Shown piece by piece: positions 43,761-52,719 of a DNA stretch of 64,000 nucleotides. How positions within the stretch are numbered: position 1 is the stretch's first letter; every line of letters begins with the position of its first letter. Under the pieces are notes generated by a model. It saw nothing but the letters and a program-made list of their open reading frames with translations, made no database searches and was not told the origin of the DNA. The stretch comes from DASQEH01 sp038237745 (lineage in GTDB: Bacteria > Actinomycetota > Actinomycetes > Propionibacteriales > Nocardioidaceae): the NCBI GenBank assembly GCA_038237745.1, contig JBBRYJ010000009.1, positions 74,662 to 138,661 of the forward strand, given 5' to 3'. Made by a program: the position numbers and the translations under genes.

Positions 43761-44785
43761 CAGTACCTCACCCTCGGGTCGATCAGGGCGTTCACGACAT
43801 CGACGAGCAGGCTGATGAAGATGACGACGAGGGCAAAGATCGTGATGATCCCCTGGACGGCCCCATAGTCGCGTCCGTTGATGTACTTGACCAGCTTCTG
43901 CCCGAGTCCGGGCCAGTTGAACGTCGACTCCGTGAGGATGGCGCCGGAGAGCAGGAGAGCCATTTGCAGTCCGACGATGGTGATCACGGGGACCAGTGCG
44001 TTTCGGAAGGCATGGTTGCGCATCACCTTGCCTCTCGCTATGCCGCGGGCCTGGGCGGCTTCGACATAGTCACTCTGCACTGTCTGCAGGATGTTGACCC
44101 TGACCAGACGGATGAAGACGCCGCAGATGGCGACGCCCAAGGTGAACGCGGGAAGAGCCAGGTGCGTGAGCACATCCTGAATGGACAGCCAGTCGCCACT
44201 GAGGAGCGCGTCGACAAGCAGGATGTGGGTTCGCTCGGGGACCACGAACAGCGTCTCTGGCGACGCGTCGCCGCTGGTCGGAAGCCCCAGCAGGGGGGCG
44301 ACGTGGATCTGGACCAACAGCCCGACGAAGAAGATCGGAGTCGCATACGTGATGATGCCGAACAGCCGGATCAACACATCGGGGGCCGTGTCGCGCAACC
44401 GTCCGGCAAGCAAGCCGAGAGGGATGCCGATAACCAGGGCGACCAGGAAAGCTGCGATCGTCAAGGACAACGTGGCACCGCCGTTGTCCCTGACCACGCT
44501 GAGGATTGACTGGTTGTCGGTGAAGCTCTTGCCGAAGTCCAGGTGCAGGATAGAGCCCAGGTAGTCGCCGTACTGCACGATCAGCGGACGGTCCAGGCCA
44601 AGGGCGTGACGGCGCTGGTCGAGCGCTGCTGGAGTGAGCTTTCCTCCGAGCGCTGCGGAGATCGGGTCGCCGGGAGCGACCCTCAGCACCACGAACACCA
44701 GCGTCATCAAGATCCAGACCATGGGGATGACCAGGAGTACCCGCTGCGCGATGAACCGGGGCAGCGAGCCCGCCGATGCACTCAT
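43760..44785 (-). CDS. Peptide ABC transporter permease (OppB/DppB type)
   Basis: The 341-residue inner-membrane protein begins with the typical RFIAQRVLLVIPMVWILMTLVFVVLRVAPGDP and has six helices plus the EAA motif VEAAQARGIARGKVMRNHAFRNALVPVI. It follows the binding-protein gene by 68 bases and precedes the second permease. The first extracellular loop carries GKLTPAALDQRRHALGLDRP, typical of the dipeptide/nickel class. Confidence 0.92.
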   Translation of the reverse strand: MSASAGSLPRFIAQRVLLVIPMVWILMTLVFVVLRVAPGDPISAALGGKLTPAALDQRRHALGLDRPLIVQYGDYLGSILHLDFGKSFTDNQSILSVVRDNGGATLSLTIAAFLVALVIGIPLGLLAGRLRDTAPDVLIRLFGIITYATPIFFVGLLVQIHVAPLLGLPTSGDASPETLFVVPERTHILLVDALLSGDWLSIQDVLTHLALPAFTLGVAICGVFIRLVRVNILQTVQSDYVEAAQARGIARGKVMRNHAFRNALVPVITIVGLQMALLLSGAILTESTFNWPGLGQKLVKYINGRDYGAVQGIITIFALVVIFISLLVDVVNALIDPRVRY

Positions 44786-44853
44786 AGGACTCTTTCTATG
44801 CCTCGGACCGGGGAGGAGTCAGAACACCCCTCCCCGGCAAGGTGATCCGGTGT

Positions 44854-46479
44854 CTAGCTGCTCTTCGAGACGGTCCAGAGCCTGAAGATGTACGCCGGGT
44901 CGAGCGTGTCCTCTACCCCACTGATGCCAGCCCCGTAGACGGCAACGTTCTTGCCGACCCAGCTGGGAATGAACGGCACGTCGGTGGCCGCCTGGCCCTG
45001 AAGCTTTCCGAAGTCGGCCTGGCGCTGCGCCGAGTTCGTAGTACCCCGCTCGTCGGCGACCAGCTGGTTGACGGTGTCACTGTGGTAGCCGTTGGAGAAG
45101 AAACCGCCGTCGACCATGAACGGCGCTAGGTAGTTGTCGGCGTCCAGGAAGTCCGGGTACCAGCCGAGGATCCACAGGTCGTAGGCGCCCTGCTTGTAGA
45201 TCGTCTGGTACTGCTCCCACTCGGCGCTCTTCGTGTCGACGGTGAACAGCCCGCTGTCCTCGAGCTCCCGCGAGTACTCGGTGGCCTCGTCCACGGTGTT
45301 GGGGCCGTAGTGCGTCGGCGTGTAGCCCATGGTGATCTTGACGGGCGTGCTGACACCTGCGTCGGCCAGGGTCTTCTTCGCCGCGGCGATGTCAGGTGTC
45401 GACCCGTAGGTGCTCTTGAACGCGTCGACCTGGCCGGGAAGTCCCGGCGGGACGATCGAGTACAGCGGGTCCACGGTGCCCTCGTACGCGTTCTTGGCGA
45501 TAGCCGCGCGGTCGATGACCTGAGCGGCCGCCTTACGTACGGCCTGGTCCTTGCCGGGGCCACTGTCGGTGCGCCACACCCAGTACCGGATTGCGGCCCC
45601 GTCCCCCTCTGCGACGGTCACGTCGCTGTTGGACTTGAGGGCAGTGATATCGGTCGGGCCGAGCGTGTCCCAGGCTACGTCGATCTCGCCGGACTCGACG
45701 GCCAGCTTCAGTGCCGACGCCTCCTGGTAGTAGGAGATGAAGACCTGCGGCGCTTTCGCCTCCCTGTCGCCGCTGTAGTTCGCATTGGTCTCGAGAACCG
45801 CTTGCTGGCCGGCCTTGTACTGGCTCAGCTTGTAGGGACCGGAGCCGATCACCTGGTCGTCGGCAAGCTCCTTGTCGGCTGGGAACACCTGCTCGTCGAC
45901 GATGTCGCCCGCACCGGGGTAGGTGAGAACGAACTGGAACGTGGTGTCCGGCTTGTTCAGGTGGAAGATGACAGTCGTGTCGTCGGGGGTCTCGATCGCC
46001 TTCGGGTCGAGTCCCGTGACGTTGCCGGCCTTGTCGAGGGTTCCGATGGAGGCCAGCAGGTAGATCGCCGCGCCGTTCGGGTCGGCGATCGTGAGCGCAC
46101 GTTGGAAGCTGAACTTCACGTCGGAGGACGTCAAAGGGTCACCGTTGGAGAACTTGAGGCCAGGCTTGAGCGTGCAGGTGAGTGTCTGCGGGTCGTCGTA
46201 GTTACAGCTCTGCGCAGCATCGCCCTCGGGGGTGTTCCCACCAGCAGGAATGGTGAGGAGGGTCTGGAAGATGCTGTACTGGAGGGTCGACGACCCGAGG
46301 TCGTACGAACCGGCGGGATCCACGGCAGTCACGGTGTCGGTCGTCCCCAGCGTGTAGCTTCCTCCGGTTGTCGAGGATCCGGTGCCCGCGCTGCTGTCCC
46401 GGTTCGATCCGCACGCGGCGACTGCGAGTAGCAGGACCGCTGCTCCGCTGATGGCGCCAAGGTGTCTTCTCATGCCCAC
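44854..46479 (-). CDS. Peptide ABC transporter substrate-binding lipoprotein (family 5)
   Basis: The 541-residue protein has a lipoprotein signal with lipobox AVAAC (Cys23) and the SBP_bac_5 fold. Visible segments include DTVTAVDPAGSYDLGS, LKPGLKFSNGDPLTSSDVKFSFQRA and GSGPYKLSQYKAGQQAVLETN. It captures the solute outside the membrane and is the first gene of the importer operon. The GTG at 46479 has GGGAG five bases upstream; the ATG two codons in is an alternative. The ligand is unknown. Confidence 0.92.
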   Translation of the reverse strand: MGMRRHLGAISGAAVLLLAVAACGSNRDSSAGTGSSTTGGSYTLGTTDTVTAVDPAGSYDLGSSTLQYSIFQTLLTIPAGGNTPEGDAAQSCNYDDPQTLTCTLKPGLKFSNGDPLTSSDVKFSFQRALTIADPNGAAIYLLASIGTLDKAGNVTGLDPKAIETPDDTTVIFHLNKPDTTFQFVLTYPGAGDIVDEQVFPADKELADDQVIGSGPYKLSQYKAGQQAVLETNANYSGDREAKAPQVFISYYQEASALKLAVESGEIDVAWDTLGPTDITALKSNSDVTVAEGDGAAIRYWVWRTDSGPGKDQAVRKAAAQVIDRAAIAKNAYEGTVDPLYSIVPPGLPGQVDAFKSTYGSTPDIAAAKKTLADAGVSTPVKITMGYTPTHYGPNTVDEATEYSRELEDSGLFTVDTKSAEWEQYQTIYKQGAYDLWILGWYPDFLDADNYLAPFMVDGGFFSNGYHSDTVNQLVADERGTTNSAQRQADFGKLQGQAATDVPFIPSWVGKNVAVYGAGISGVEDTLDPAYIFRLWTVSKSS

Positions 46480-46573
46480 TGTTGCTCCCGTCGGATAACT
46501 CTGCTTCAGGTGACTTGCATGGACCCTAGTAGTCGGCCGGAGCCCGTGTCAGCACCCATAGGTCACGACACGG

Positions 46574-47233
46574 TTACCGTTCGTCGAGCAGACGCCGGAG
46601 CGTCTGTACCGTCAGTCCCTCGAGGGTGTCGTGCAACCGGACGGAATCTCCTGGCGTGAGCGCGACCTGGTTCGGCACGGCGAGGACGAGACAGCCGGCG
46701 GCTTCGGCGGCCGCCACGCCGGTCGGTGAGTCCTCGATCGCGACGCACGCCTCCGGCTTCACACCGAGTGCGGCCGCAGCGTCGAGATAGGCGTCGGGGG
46801 ACGGCTTGCCACGGCGTACTTCGTCCCCCACGACGACCGCCTCGAACCGCCCTCGCGGCATGGCGTCGACAATGACGTCGGTGAGCGCTCGATACGACAT
46901 GGTGACGAGTGCTGTGGGCAGGCCGGCCTCGTTGCAGCCGACCACCAGATCGAGGGCACCCGGCCGCCAGTCGACACCCGAGCTGCCGACCCACGCCACG
47001 ACCCCGGCGATCATCTCGTAGACGATCTCGTCCGGCGTGAGGTCGAGACCCATCCGCCGTTTGATGTAGGCCCCGGAGTCGCGCAGGTCGAACCCCACGA
47101 GACTCAGCGAGTCCTCCTGCGTCCACTCCGCGCCGTACCGGTGCGCGATCGCCCATTCGGCCGCCATCCATGCGGGCTCGGTGTCACACAGTGTTCCGTC
47201 CATGTCGAAGAGCACCGCTTCGAGCGTGCTCAC
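46574..47233 (-). CDS. HAD-family hydrolase (beta-phosphoglucomutase/phosphatase-like)
   Basis: The 219-residue product has all HAD motifs: FDMDGTLCDTEP with the nucleophile and acid/base aspartates, TMSYR (Thr), GKPSPDAYL (Lys) and AIEDSPTGVAAAEAAG (Asp pair). A helical cap domain lies between motifs one and two, as in phosphatases that act on sugar phosphates. The exact substrate is unknown. A GTG four codons upstream (47245) is also possible; I prefer the one with GGGG six bases in front. Confidence 0.88.
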   Translation of the reverse strand: MSTLEAVLFDMDGTLCDTEPAWMAAEWAIAHRYGAEWTQEDSLSLVGFDLRDSGAYIKRRMGLDLTPDEIVYEMIAGVVAWVGSSGVDWRPGALDLVVGCNEAGLPTALVTMSYRALTDVIVDAMPRGRFEAVVVGDEVRRGKPSPDAYLDAAAALGVKPEACVAIEDSPTGVAAAEAAGCLVLAVPNQVALTPGDSVRLHDTLEGLTVQTLRRLLDER

Positions 47234-47431
47234 GGACTGCCCCACGGTGGGTTACGCCGGGCTGTGGCTGGCACGATGGCCCCCCTTAGGGCGGTGGAGT
47301 CGGCGCGCGTTTCCGGAAGCGGTCAAGCCTAGTCAGCGACCCGCTTGGCCCACACCGGCGCGTCCAAGCCCTTGCGAGCCCACCTGGTCGAGACCACCCA
47401 CGCCACCCAACGTGACCCGTAGGCTTGTGCG

Positions 47432-48280
47432 GTGATCACCATCGAGGCCGACAAGCACTTCGACAATGCGCTCGTCGTCGCCGCATTCGAGGGTTGGAAC
47501 GACGCCGGGGAGGCCGCGAGCGAGGCGGTGTCTCATCTGCTCGTCGGATGGCGGGCCACCCTGCTCGCGACGATCGACCCCGAGGACTACTACGACTTCC
47601 AGGTCAACCGTCCCCACATCGGCTTCGACGCAGACGGCGAGCGAGAGCTTTCGTGGCGCACGACGAGCATGTGGCACTGCGAGGGCGGCCCCGCGGAGCG
47701 AGACGTCGTGCTGGTGACCGGCATCGAGCCGAACCTCCGGTGGCGGACCTTCTGCGAGGAGCTCCTCGGCTACCTGGTGGGAGTCGGTGTCACCTCGATG
47801 GTGACCCTCGGAGCCTTGCTGGCCGATGTCCCGCACACGCGACCGGTCCCGGTCAACGGGATCTCTTCGAACCCCGAGCTGGCCGAGCGGTACAGCCTGG
47901 AGCCGTCCCGTTACGCCGGGCCGACCGGCATCGTCGGCGTGATCCAGGAGGCGGCGCACCGACGCGGACTGGAGACGATGTCCTACTGGGCGGCCGTCCC
48001 GCACTACGTGGCGCAGGCACCGGCCCCCAAGGCCACGCTCGCGCTGCTCGGTCAGCTCGAGGACGTGGTGGGCGCCCCGATCGACATGGGCGGGCTTCCC
48101 GAGGAGGCGAAGGCTTGGGAACGTGGCGTCGACGAGCTGGCTTCGGACGACTCCGACGTCGCCGACTACGTGCGCTCGCTCGAGGAGGAGCGTGACACCG
48201 CCGACCTTCCCGAGGCCTCGGGAGACGCGATCGCCCGCGAGTTCGAGCGCTACCTCAAGCGCCGTACCGACGAGAGCTGA
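47432..48280 (+). CDS. PAC2 (proteasome assembly chaperone 2-like) family protein
   Basis: The 282-residue protein starts ITIEADKHFDNALVVAAFEGWNDAGEAASEAV and has the PAC2-fold core through VTSMVTLGALLADVPHTRPV and YAGPTGIVGVIQEAAHRRG. The family is related in fold to the eukaryotic proteasome assembly chaperone, but a chaperone role in bacteria has not been shown to my knowledge. It corresponds to Rv2125 in gene order. The acidic C-terminal tail (SLEEERDTADLPEASGD) is probably flexible. GTG start. It converges with mshC with only three bases between. Confidence 0.88.
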   Translation: MITIEADKHFDNALVVAAFEGWNDAGEAASEAVSHLLVGWRATLLATIDPEDYYDFQVNRPHIGFDADGERELSWRTTSMWHCEGGPAERDVVLVTGIEPNLRWRTFCEELLGYLVGVGVTSMVTLGALLADVPHTRPVPVNGISSNPELAERYSLEPSRYAGPTGIVGVIQEAAHRRGLETMSYWAAVPHYVAQAPAPKATLALLGQLEDVVGAPIDMGGLPEEAKAWERGVDELASDDSDVADYVRSLEEERDTADLPEASGDAIAREFERYLKRRTDES

Positions 48281-48283
48281 AGT

Positions 48284-49510
48284 TCACAGGGTGACGCCGA
48301 GAGACGCCTGGACGACCTCGGCGACCAGCTGACCCGCACCTGCGACGGCGGGCCGGTCGGACTGGGACCATGCATCCACTGCGGCGAGCGCAGCCGGTGC
48401 GTCGAGGTCGTCGGCCATCCGCGCCCGTACGACGTCCGCGGTGGCCGACGCATCCGGCCCCCCGCTCGTGACAGCCTCACTCCAGCGCTTGAGACGCTCA
48501 AAGCCAGACGACAGCAGGTCGTCGTGCCACTCCCAGTCCGCCCGGTAGTGCTGGGCCAGCAGCGTGAGCCTGATCGCCCGCGGGTCGACGCCCTCGTCGC
48601 GCAGCTTCGAGACGAGGACGAGGTTGCCTCGCGACTTCGACATCTTGTGGCCGTCGAGCCCAACCATGCCCACATGTGCGTACGCCTTCGCGAACGGCGC
48701 GCCGTCCTCGGCGACTTGCGCCTCGGCCGCTGACATCTCGTGATGAGGGAAGGCGAGGTCGGAGCCGCCCGCCGAGATGTCGAAGCCTGGTCCGAGGTGG
48801 TGCAACGCGATAGCGGCACACTCTACGTGCCAGCCGGGGCGGCCGTCGCCGAGCGAGCTCTCCCAGCTCGGCTCCCCCGGCCGTTGCCGCTGCCACAGCA
48901 GGCAGTCCAGCGGGTCTCGCTTGCCGGGCCGTTCGGGGTCGCCGCCTCGCTCCGGGAAGATCTCGAGCATCCGGCCGCGGTCCAGCCCGGACACCCGTCC
49001 GAAAGCAGGGTCCGAGGTGACGGAGAAGTACAGGTCACCGTCGACGTCGTAGACGACGCCCAGCCGCTGGAGCCTCTCGACAAGGTCGACCACGAGCGGG
49101 ATCGTCTCGACGGCCCCGGCGTAGACGTCCGGAGGTATCACTGCAAGCGCGGTCATGTCGTCTCGGAACAGCTGGATCTCCCGGTCGGCGAGCGCGCGCC
49201 AGTCCTCGCCGGTCTGGGTTGCCCTCTCGAGCAGCGGGTCGTCGATGTCGGTCACGTTCTGCACGTAGCGGACCGGGTGCCCGGCCTCACGCCAGGCTCT
49301 GACCGCGAGGTCGAAGGCCACGTAGGTGGCTGCATGACCCATGTGCGTCGCGTCGTAGGGGGTGATCCCACAGACATAGAGGCGGGCGTCGCCATCCGGC
49401 GTCGTCGGCTCGACCCGACCCGTCCTGGCGTCGTAGAGGGCGAGCTCGGGAGCCTGCCCCAACCGGTCGCCAAGGGTCGACAGGAGGGGGGGTGCGGGCC
49501 AGCCTTGCAT
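48284..49510 (-). CDS. mshC: Cysteine ligase of mycothiol synthesis MshC
   Basis: MshC joins L-cysteine to glucosaminyl-inositol in the third step of mycothiol formation, the actinobacterial thiol buffer. The 408-residue protein resembles CysRS. It has YVCGITPYDATHMGHAATYVAFD (zinc Cys and HIGH-like motif), LECAAIA-like WHVECAAIALHHLG, HHEMSAAEAQ and KMSKSRGN. Start ATG, 24 bases after the SCO1664-type gene stop. The order with DUF3090 and the histidine phosphatase is a widespread actinobacterial block. Confidence 0.95.
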   Translation of the reverse strand: MQGWPAPPLLSTLGDRLGQAPELALYDARTGRVEPTTPDGDARLYVCGITPYDATHMGHAATYVAFDLAVRAWREAGHPVRYVQNVTDIDDPLLERATQTGEDWRALADREIQLFRDDMTALAVIPPDVYAGAVETIPLVVDLVERLQRLGVVYDVDGDLYFSVTSDPAFGRVSGLDRGRMLEIFPERGGDPERPGKRDPLDCLLWQRQRPGEPSWESSLGDGRPGWHVECAAIALHHLGPGFDISAGGSDLAFPHHEMSAAEAQVAEDGAPFAKAYAHVGMVGLDGHKMSKSRGNLVLVSKLRDEGVDPRAIRLTLLAQHYRADWEWHDDLLSSGFERLKRWSEAVTSGGPDASATADVVRARMADDLDAPAALAAVDAWSQSDRPAVAGAGQLVAEVVQASLGVTL

Positions 49511-49534
49511 GCCGGCCAGCCTAACCGGGCGCGG

Positions 49535-50347
49535 TCAGAAGGCCGGCCACGGGATTGCGGGCCAGTGCCCCTCGGGCAGCGGCATGCGTGCGGTCGACAG
49601 GAGCGTCTCGACACGCCCCCGGAGGGCCTCGAGCTCCGCCGCGGTCAGGAAGGCGCTCAGCTCGTCGTACAGGCCGCCGTCGAGTGCCGCGACCAGACGA
49701 GTGAGGTGGTCGACGTCGCCGGGTCGCAGCGGATCGTCCGCCCAGCCCCAGAGCACCGTCCGCAGTTTCGTCTCCTCGTGGAACGAGACTCCGTGGTCAC
49801 AGCCCCACAGCTCTCCGGTGGACTCGACGAGGACGTGGCCTCCCTTGCGGTCGGCGTTGTTGATGACCACGTCGAACACCGCCATGTCCCGGAGGCGGTC
49901 GTCGTCCTTGTGCACGAGGAGCACCGGGTCACCACTGGCGTCCTCCGCCTGGAGGACGGCGACCCAGCCCGACTCTCCGAAGTCCGAACCGACGACATCG
50001 ACGAGCGCTCGGTCGGCCTCGACGAAGATCCAGCGCTGGCACATCCCGGGACCGAAGCGACCGTCCCGCAGAACCGTCGGAGGAACGACGTCCCAGCCGC
50101 CTGCATCCGATACGAGACGGGCGGCGCGCTCTCGCCCTGCCAGGGTTCCGTCGGTGAAGTCCCACAAGGGCCTTTCACCCTGCACGGGCTTGTAGATGCA
50201 GCGCAGGCTAGTCCCGTCGAGGCTGACCTCGCCGACGAAGGAAGCGTTAGACGCCGTGACGAGGCGGCCCTCCAGCTCGAGCGAGCCCTGCGCCAGAATC
50301 GTCTCGACGGCGGCCTCGTCGATGGTCGTCGACTGGTCAGCGGGCAA
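49535..50347 (-). CDS. SCO1664-family protein
   Basis: The 270-residue protein belongs to the family named after Streptomyces SCO1664. It is related to kinase-like folds, with segments LRCIYKPVQGERPLWDF, WIFVEADRALVDVV and FDVVINNADRKGGHVL containing a likely catalytic loop (NNADRKGGH) and later WGCDHGVSF. The biochemical role is unknown. The start is a TTG overlapping the DUF3090 gene by 11 bases; no in-frame ATG or GTG lies near. Longer frames run through DUF3090 and are rejected. Confidence 0.82.
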   Translation of the reverse strand: MPADQSTTIDEAAVETILAQGSLELEGRLVTASNASFVGEVSLDGTSLRCIYKPVQGERPLWDFTDGTLAGRERAARLVSDAGGWDVVPPTVLRDGRFGPGMCQRWIFVEADRALVDVVGSDFGESGWVAVLQAEDASGDPVLLVHKDDDRLRDMAVFDVVINNADRKGGHVLVESTGELWGCDHGVSFHEETKLRTVLWGWADDPLRPGDVDHLTRLVAALDGGLYDELSAFLTAAELEALRGRVETLLSTARMPLPEGHWPAIPWPAF

Positions 50348-50933
50348 TGCGCTTGAACCCGTTGGCGCGGGGGCACAGATGGCCCTCCGGGTCGAGCGGG
50401 TTGCCGCAGAACTGGCACGGAGGCCGGCCCGCGGACACCACACTGTTGGCCCGCCGCACGAACGAGCGCGCGTAGGCGGGGTCGAGCTTCACGATGACGA
50501 CCTCGTTCGCCTCGATCTCTGCCCGGCCCTCCTCGTCGGCCACCTCGTTCTCGGCGTCGAGGTCGTCCGCCGTAGATTCGTCGGAGACGGGGAACAGCTC
50601 GATGACGACGCGCCCCTCGTCAGCGTCCCAGCTGAGGGTCATGGTCCCCACCCGGAACTCCTCGACGATCGGCTGGTCGAGCGGTCGGCCGTCCCCCACA
50701 CCGGCAGGGGCGACGGCCGGGATGGCCGCGTCGCCACCGCTGCGACGCAGGGCTTCGTCGAGGAGCAGGTCGATCCGCTCTGCTAGGACGGACACCTGCT
50801 GCTTCTCCAGTGCGACGCTCGTGACGCGGGGGCCGTCCTTCGCCTGGAGGAAGAACGTGCGCTGACCCGGTTGGCCGACCGTGCCCGCGACGAACCGGTC
50901 CGGCTTCTCGAAGTTGTGGACCACCATCGACAT
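50337..50933 (-). CDS. DUF3090 family protein
   Basis: The 198-residue product begins MSMVVHNFEKPDRFVAGTVGQPGQRTFFLQA and ends with a probable zinc knuckle CQFCGNPLDPEGHLC. It has no established function. It is always found beside the SCO1664-type gene and a histidine phosphatase in actinobacteria; the counterpart in M. tuberculosis is Rv2134c. ATG start at MSMVV, with an in-frame ATG two codons later. Confidence 0.9.
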   Translation of the reverse strand: MSMVVHNFEKPDRFVAGTVGQPGQRTFFLQAKDGPRVTSVALEKQQVSVLAERIDLLLDEALRRSGGDAAIPAVAPAGVGDGRPLDQPIVEEFRVGTMTLSWDADEGRVVIELFPVSDESTADDLDAENEVADEEGRAEIEANEVVIVKLDPAYARSFVRRANSVVSAGRPPCQFCGNPLDPEGHLCPRANGFKRIAR

Positions 50934-50980
50934 ACCAAGAGGGTACGACGCCGGACAACCGGGCACGAGGGGTCGACCAC

Positions 50981-51676
50981 TCAGCCGGCGCCGCCCCCGA
51001 CGGCCGCATCGCTGGTCGGTCGCTTGCGTCGGCGGCGACTGCGTGGAGCGAGGCCGCTCAGGTCCCCGTGCTCGTTGTAGCGCACCACGAACGGCCGAAG
51101 CGGCGTGTACGAGACGACCGAGACCGACGCTGGGTCGACGACGATGCGCTGGAAGTTGTCGAGATGCATGCCGAGCGCGTCAGCGAGGATCGCCTTGATG
51201 ACGTCTCCGTGGCTGACGGCCACCCAGATCGTGCCGGCGCCGTGTACTGCCGTGAGCCGCTCGTCCCACTCCCTGACCGCTTCGACGGCCCGGGCCTGCA
51301 TCTGGCGCATCGACTCACCGCCCGGGAAGGTAGCGCCGCTCGGGTGCGCCTGGACGACCTTCCACATCGGGTCCTTGGCAAGCTTCTTGAGTTCCTGACC
51401 GGTCCAGTCGCCGTACCCGCACTCGGTGAGCCGGTCGTCGATGTCCACGCTCACCGCCTTGTTTGTGGCCTCGGCGACAGCGGTGGCGGTCTGGACGCAA
51501 CGGTCGAGAGGGCTGGAGACCACCGCGGCTACAGGAAGAGCCGCGATCCTGGCCGCGGTCTCGTCGGCCTGCGAGCGCCCGAGCTCGTCGAGCACCACTC
51601 CGGCGCTCCGGCCGGCCAGGACACCTGCGTTATTGGCCGCCGTGCGACCGTGTCTGACCAGCAGGACCGACGCCAC
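50981..51676 (-). CDS. Histidine phosphatase family protein (MSMEG_4193-type phosphomutase-like)
   Basis: The 231-residue protein has the phosphohistidine motif LLVRHGRT at the N-terminus, SSPLDRC, GYGDWTGQEL and VAVSHGDVIKA with the second catalytic histidine. It ends in a basic tail (RSRRRRKRP). The family is annotated as phosphoglycerate-mutase-like, but the counterpart Rv2135c is described as a phosphatase. GTG start. It heads the four-gene block that ends in mshC and faces corA across 48 bases. Confidence 0.9.
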   Translation of the reverse strand: MASVLLVRHGRTAANNAGVLAGRSAGVVLDELGRSQADETAARIAALPVAAVVSSPLDRCVQTATAVAEATNKAVSVDIDDRLTECGYGDWTGQELKKLAKDPMWKVVQAHPSGATFPGGESMRQMQARAVEAVREWDERLTAVHGAGTIWVAVSHGDVIKAILADALGMHLDNFQRIVVDPASVSVVSYTPLRPFVVRYNEHGDLSGLAPRSRRRRKRPTSDAAVGGGAG

Positions 51677-51724
51677 GCGCTCACTTTAGACGCCGAGATC
51701 GCGAAACCGCGTCACACTGTCAGG

Positions 51725-52708
51725 GTGATCGTCGACTGCGCCGTCTACCGGGAAGGGGTCCGTATCCAGCTCCCGGGGGGCAGCACCGACCTCGGCGAGG
51801 CGCTCGACTGCGCCACGGACGCCGGTGACTTCGTCTGGATCGGACTTCACCAACCGTCCCAGCAGGAGATGGACCTCGTCGCTGACGCGCTCGGTCTGCA
51901 CAAGCTCGCGGTCGAGGACGCCGTGCGGGCTCACCAGCGCCCCAAGCTCGAGCGGTACGACGGCGATGTGCTCTTCATGATCTTGAAGACGCTCTGGTAC
52001 GTCGAAGCCGACGACGCTGTCGAGACGGGTGAGATCGCCGTGTTCGTGGGCGCCAACTATGTCGTGACGGTACGCCATGGAGCCGGCGGCGACCTCCGGT
52101 TCGCGAGGCACGACCTCGAGGAGCACGCCGAGCTGCTCGGCCACGGACCGTTCGCCGTGCTGTACTCGGTGTGCGACAGCATCGTGGACACCTACGAGAA
52201 GGTGGCAGCGGCGCTTGAGGACGACGTCGACGAGGTCGAGCTGTCGGTCTTCTCCGAGTCGCGTCGCAACGTATCGAAGCGCATCTACATCCTCAAGCGG
52301 GAGCTCGCGGAGTTCCGCAGAGCGGTGGTGCCGCTCGGGGAGCCTTTGGCGAGGCTCGCGCAGAGACAGGTTGCCGGCATGCCCAACGAGGCGGCGCCCT
52401 TCTTCAGAGATGTCGCCGACCACTGCGTCCGCGTGCAGGAGCAGGTCGAGGCGCTCGACTCGGTGCTTTCGAGCGCGCACGACGCTCAGATGGCCAGGAT
52501 CTCGGTGCAGCAGAACGACGACATGCGCAAGATCTCCGCCTGGGTGGCCATCGCAGCCGTGCCGACCGCCCTGGCCGGCATCTACGGGATGAACTTCGTC
52601 CACATGCCTGAGCTGCAGTGGCGTCTTGGCTACCCGTTGGCGCTGCTGGTCATGCTGACTGCCTGCGTGGTGCTGTACCGGCTGTTCAAGAGCTCAGGCT
52701 GGCTCTGA
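51725..52708 (+). CDS. corA: CorA-family magnesium/cobalt channel
   Basis: The 327-residue product has the large cytoplasmic domain (VWIGLHQPSQQEMDLVADALGLHKLAVEDAV), two C-terminal membrane helices and the selectivity motif YGMNF at the end of the first helix. The positively charged C-terminal end (RLFKSSGWL) is typical. GTG start chosen at the family N-terminus. It converges on uppP with 11 bases between the stops. Confidence 0.93.
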   Translation: MIVDCAVYREGVRIQLPGGSTDLGEALDCATDAGDFVWIGLHQPSQQEMDLVADALGLHKLAVEDAVRAHQRPKLERYDGDVLFMILKTLWYVEADDAVETGEIAVFVGANYVVTVRHGAGGDLRFARHDLEEHAELLGHGPFAVLYSVCDSIVDTYEKVAAALEDDVDEVELSVFSESRRNVSKRIYILKRELAEFRRAVVPLGEPLARLAQRQVAGMPNEAAPFFRDVADHCVRVQEQVEALDSVLSSAHDAQMARISVQQNDDMRKISAWVAIAAVPTALAGIYGMNFVHMPELQWRLGYPLALLVMLTACVVLYRLFKSSGWL

Positions 52709-52719
52709 AGGCTGGAGCC

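Noticed and set aside
48740..50356. 538-codon plus-strand frame opposite mshC and the SCO1664-type gene
   Set aside because: Antisense shadow; both opposing genes have clear family motifs.
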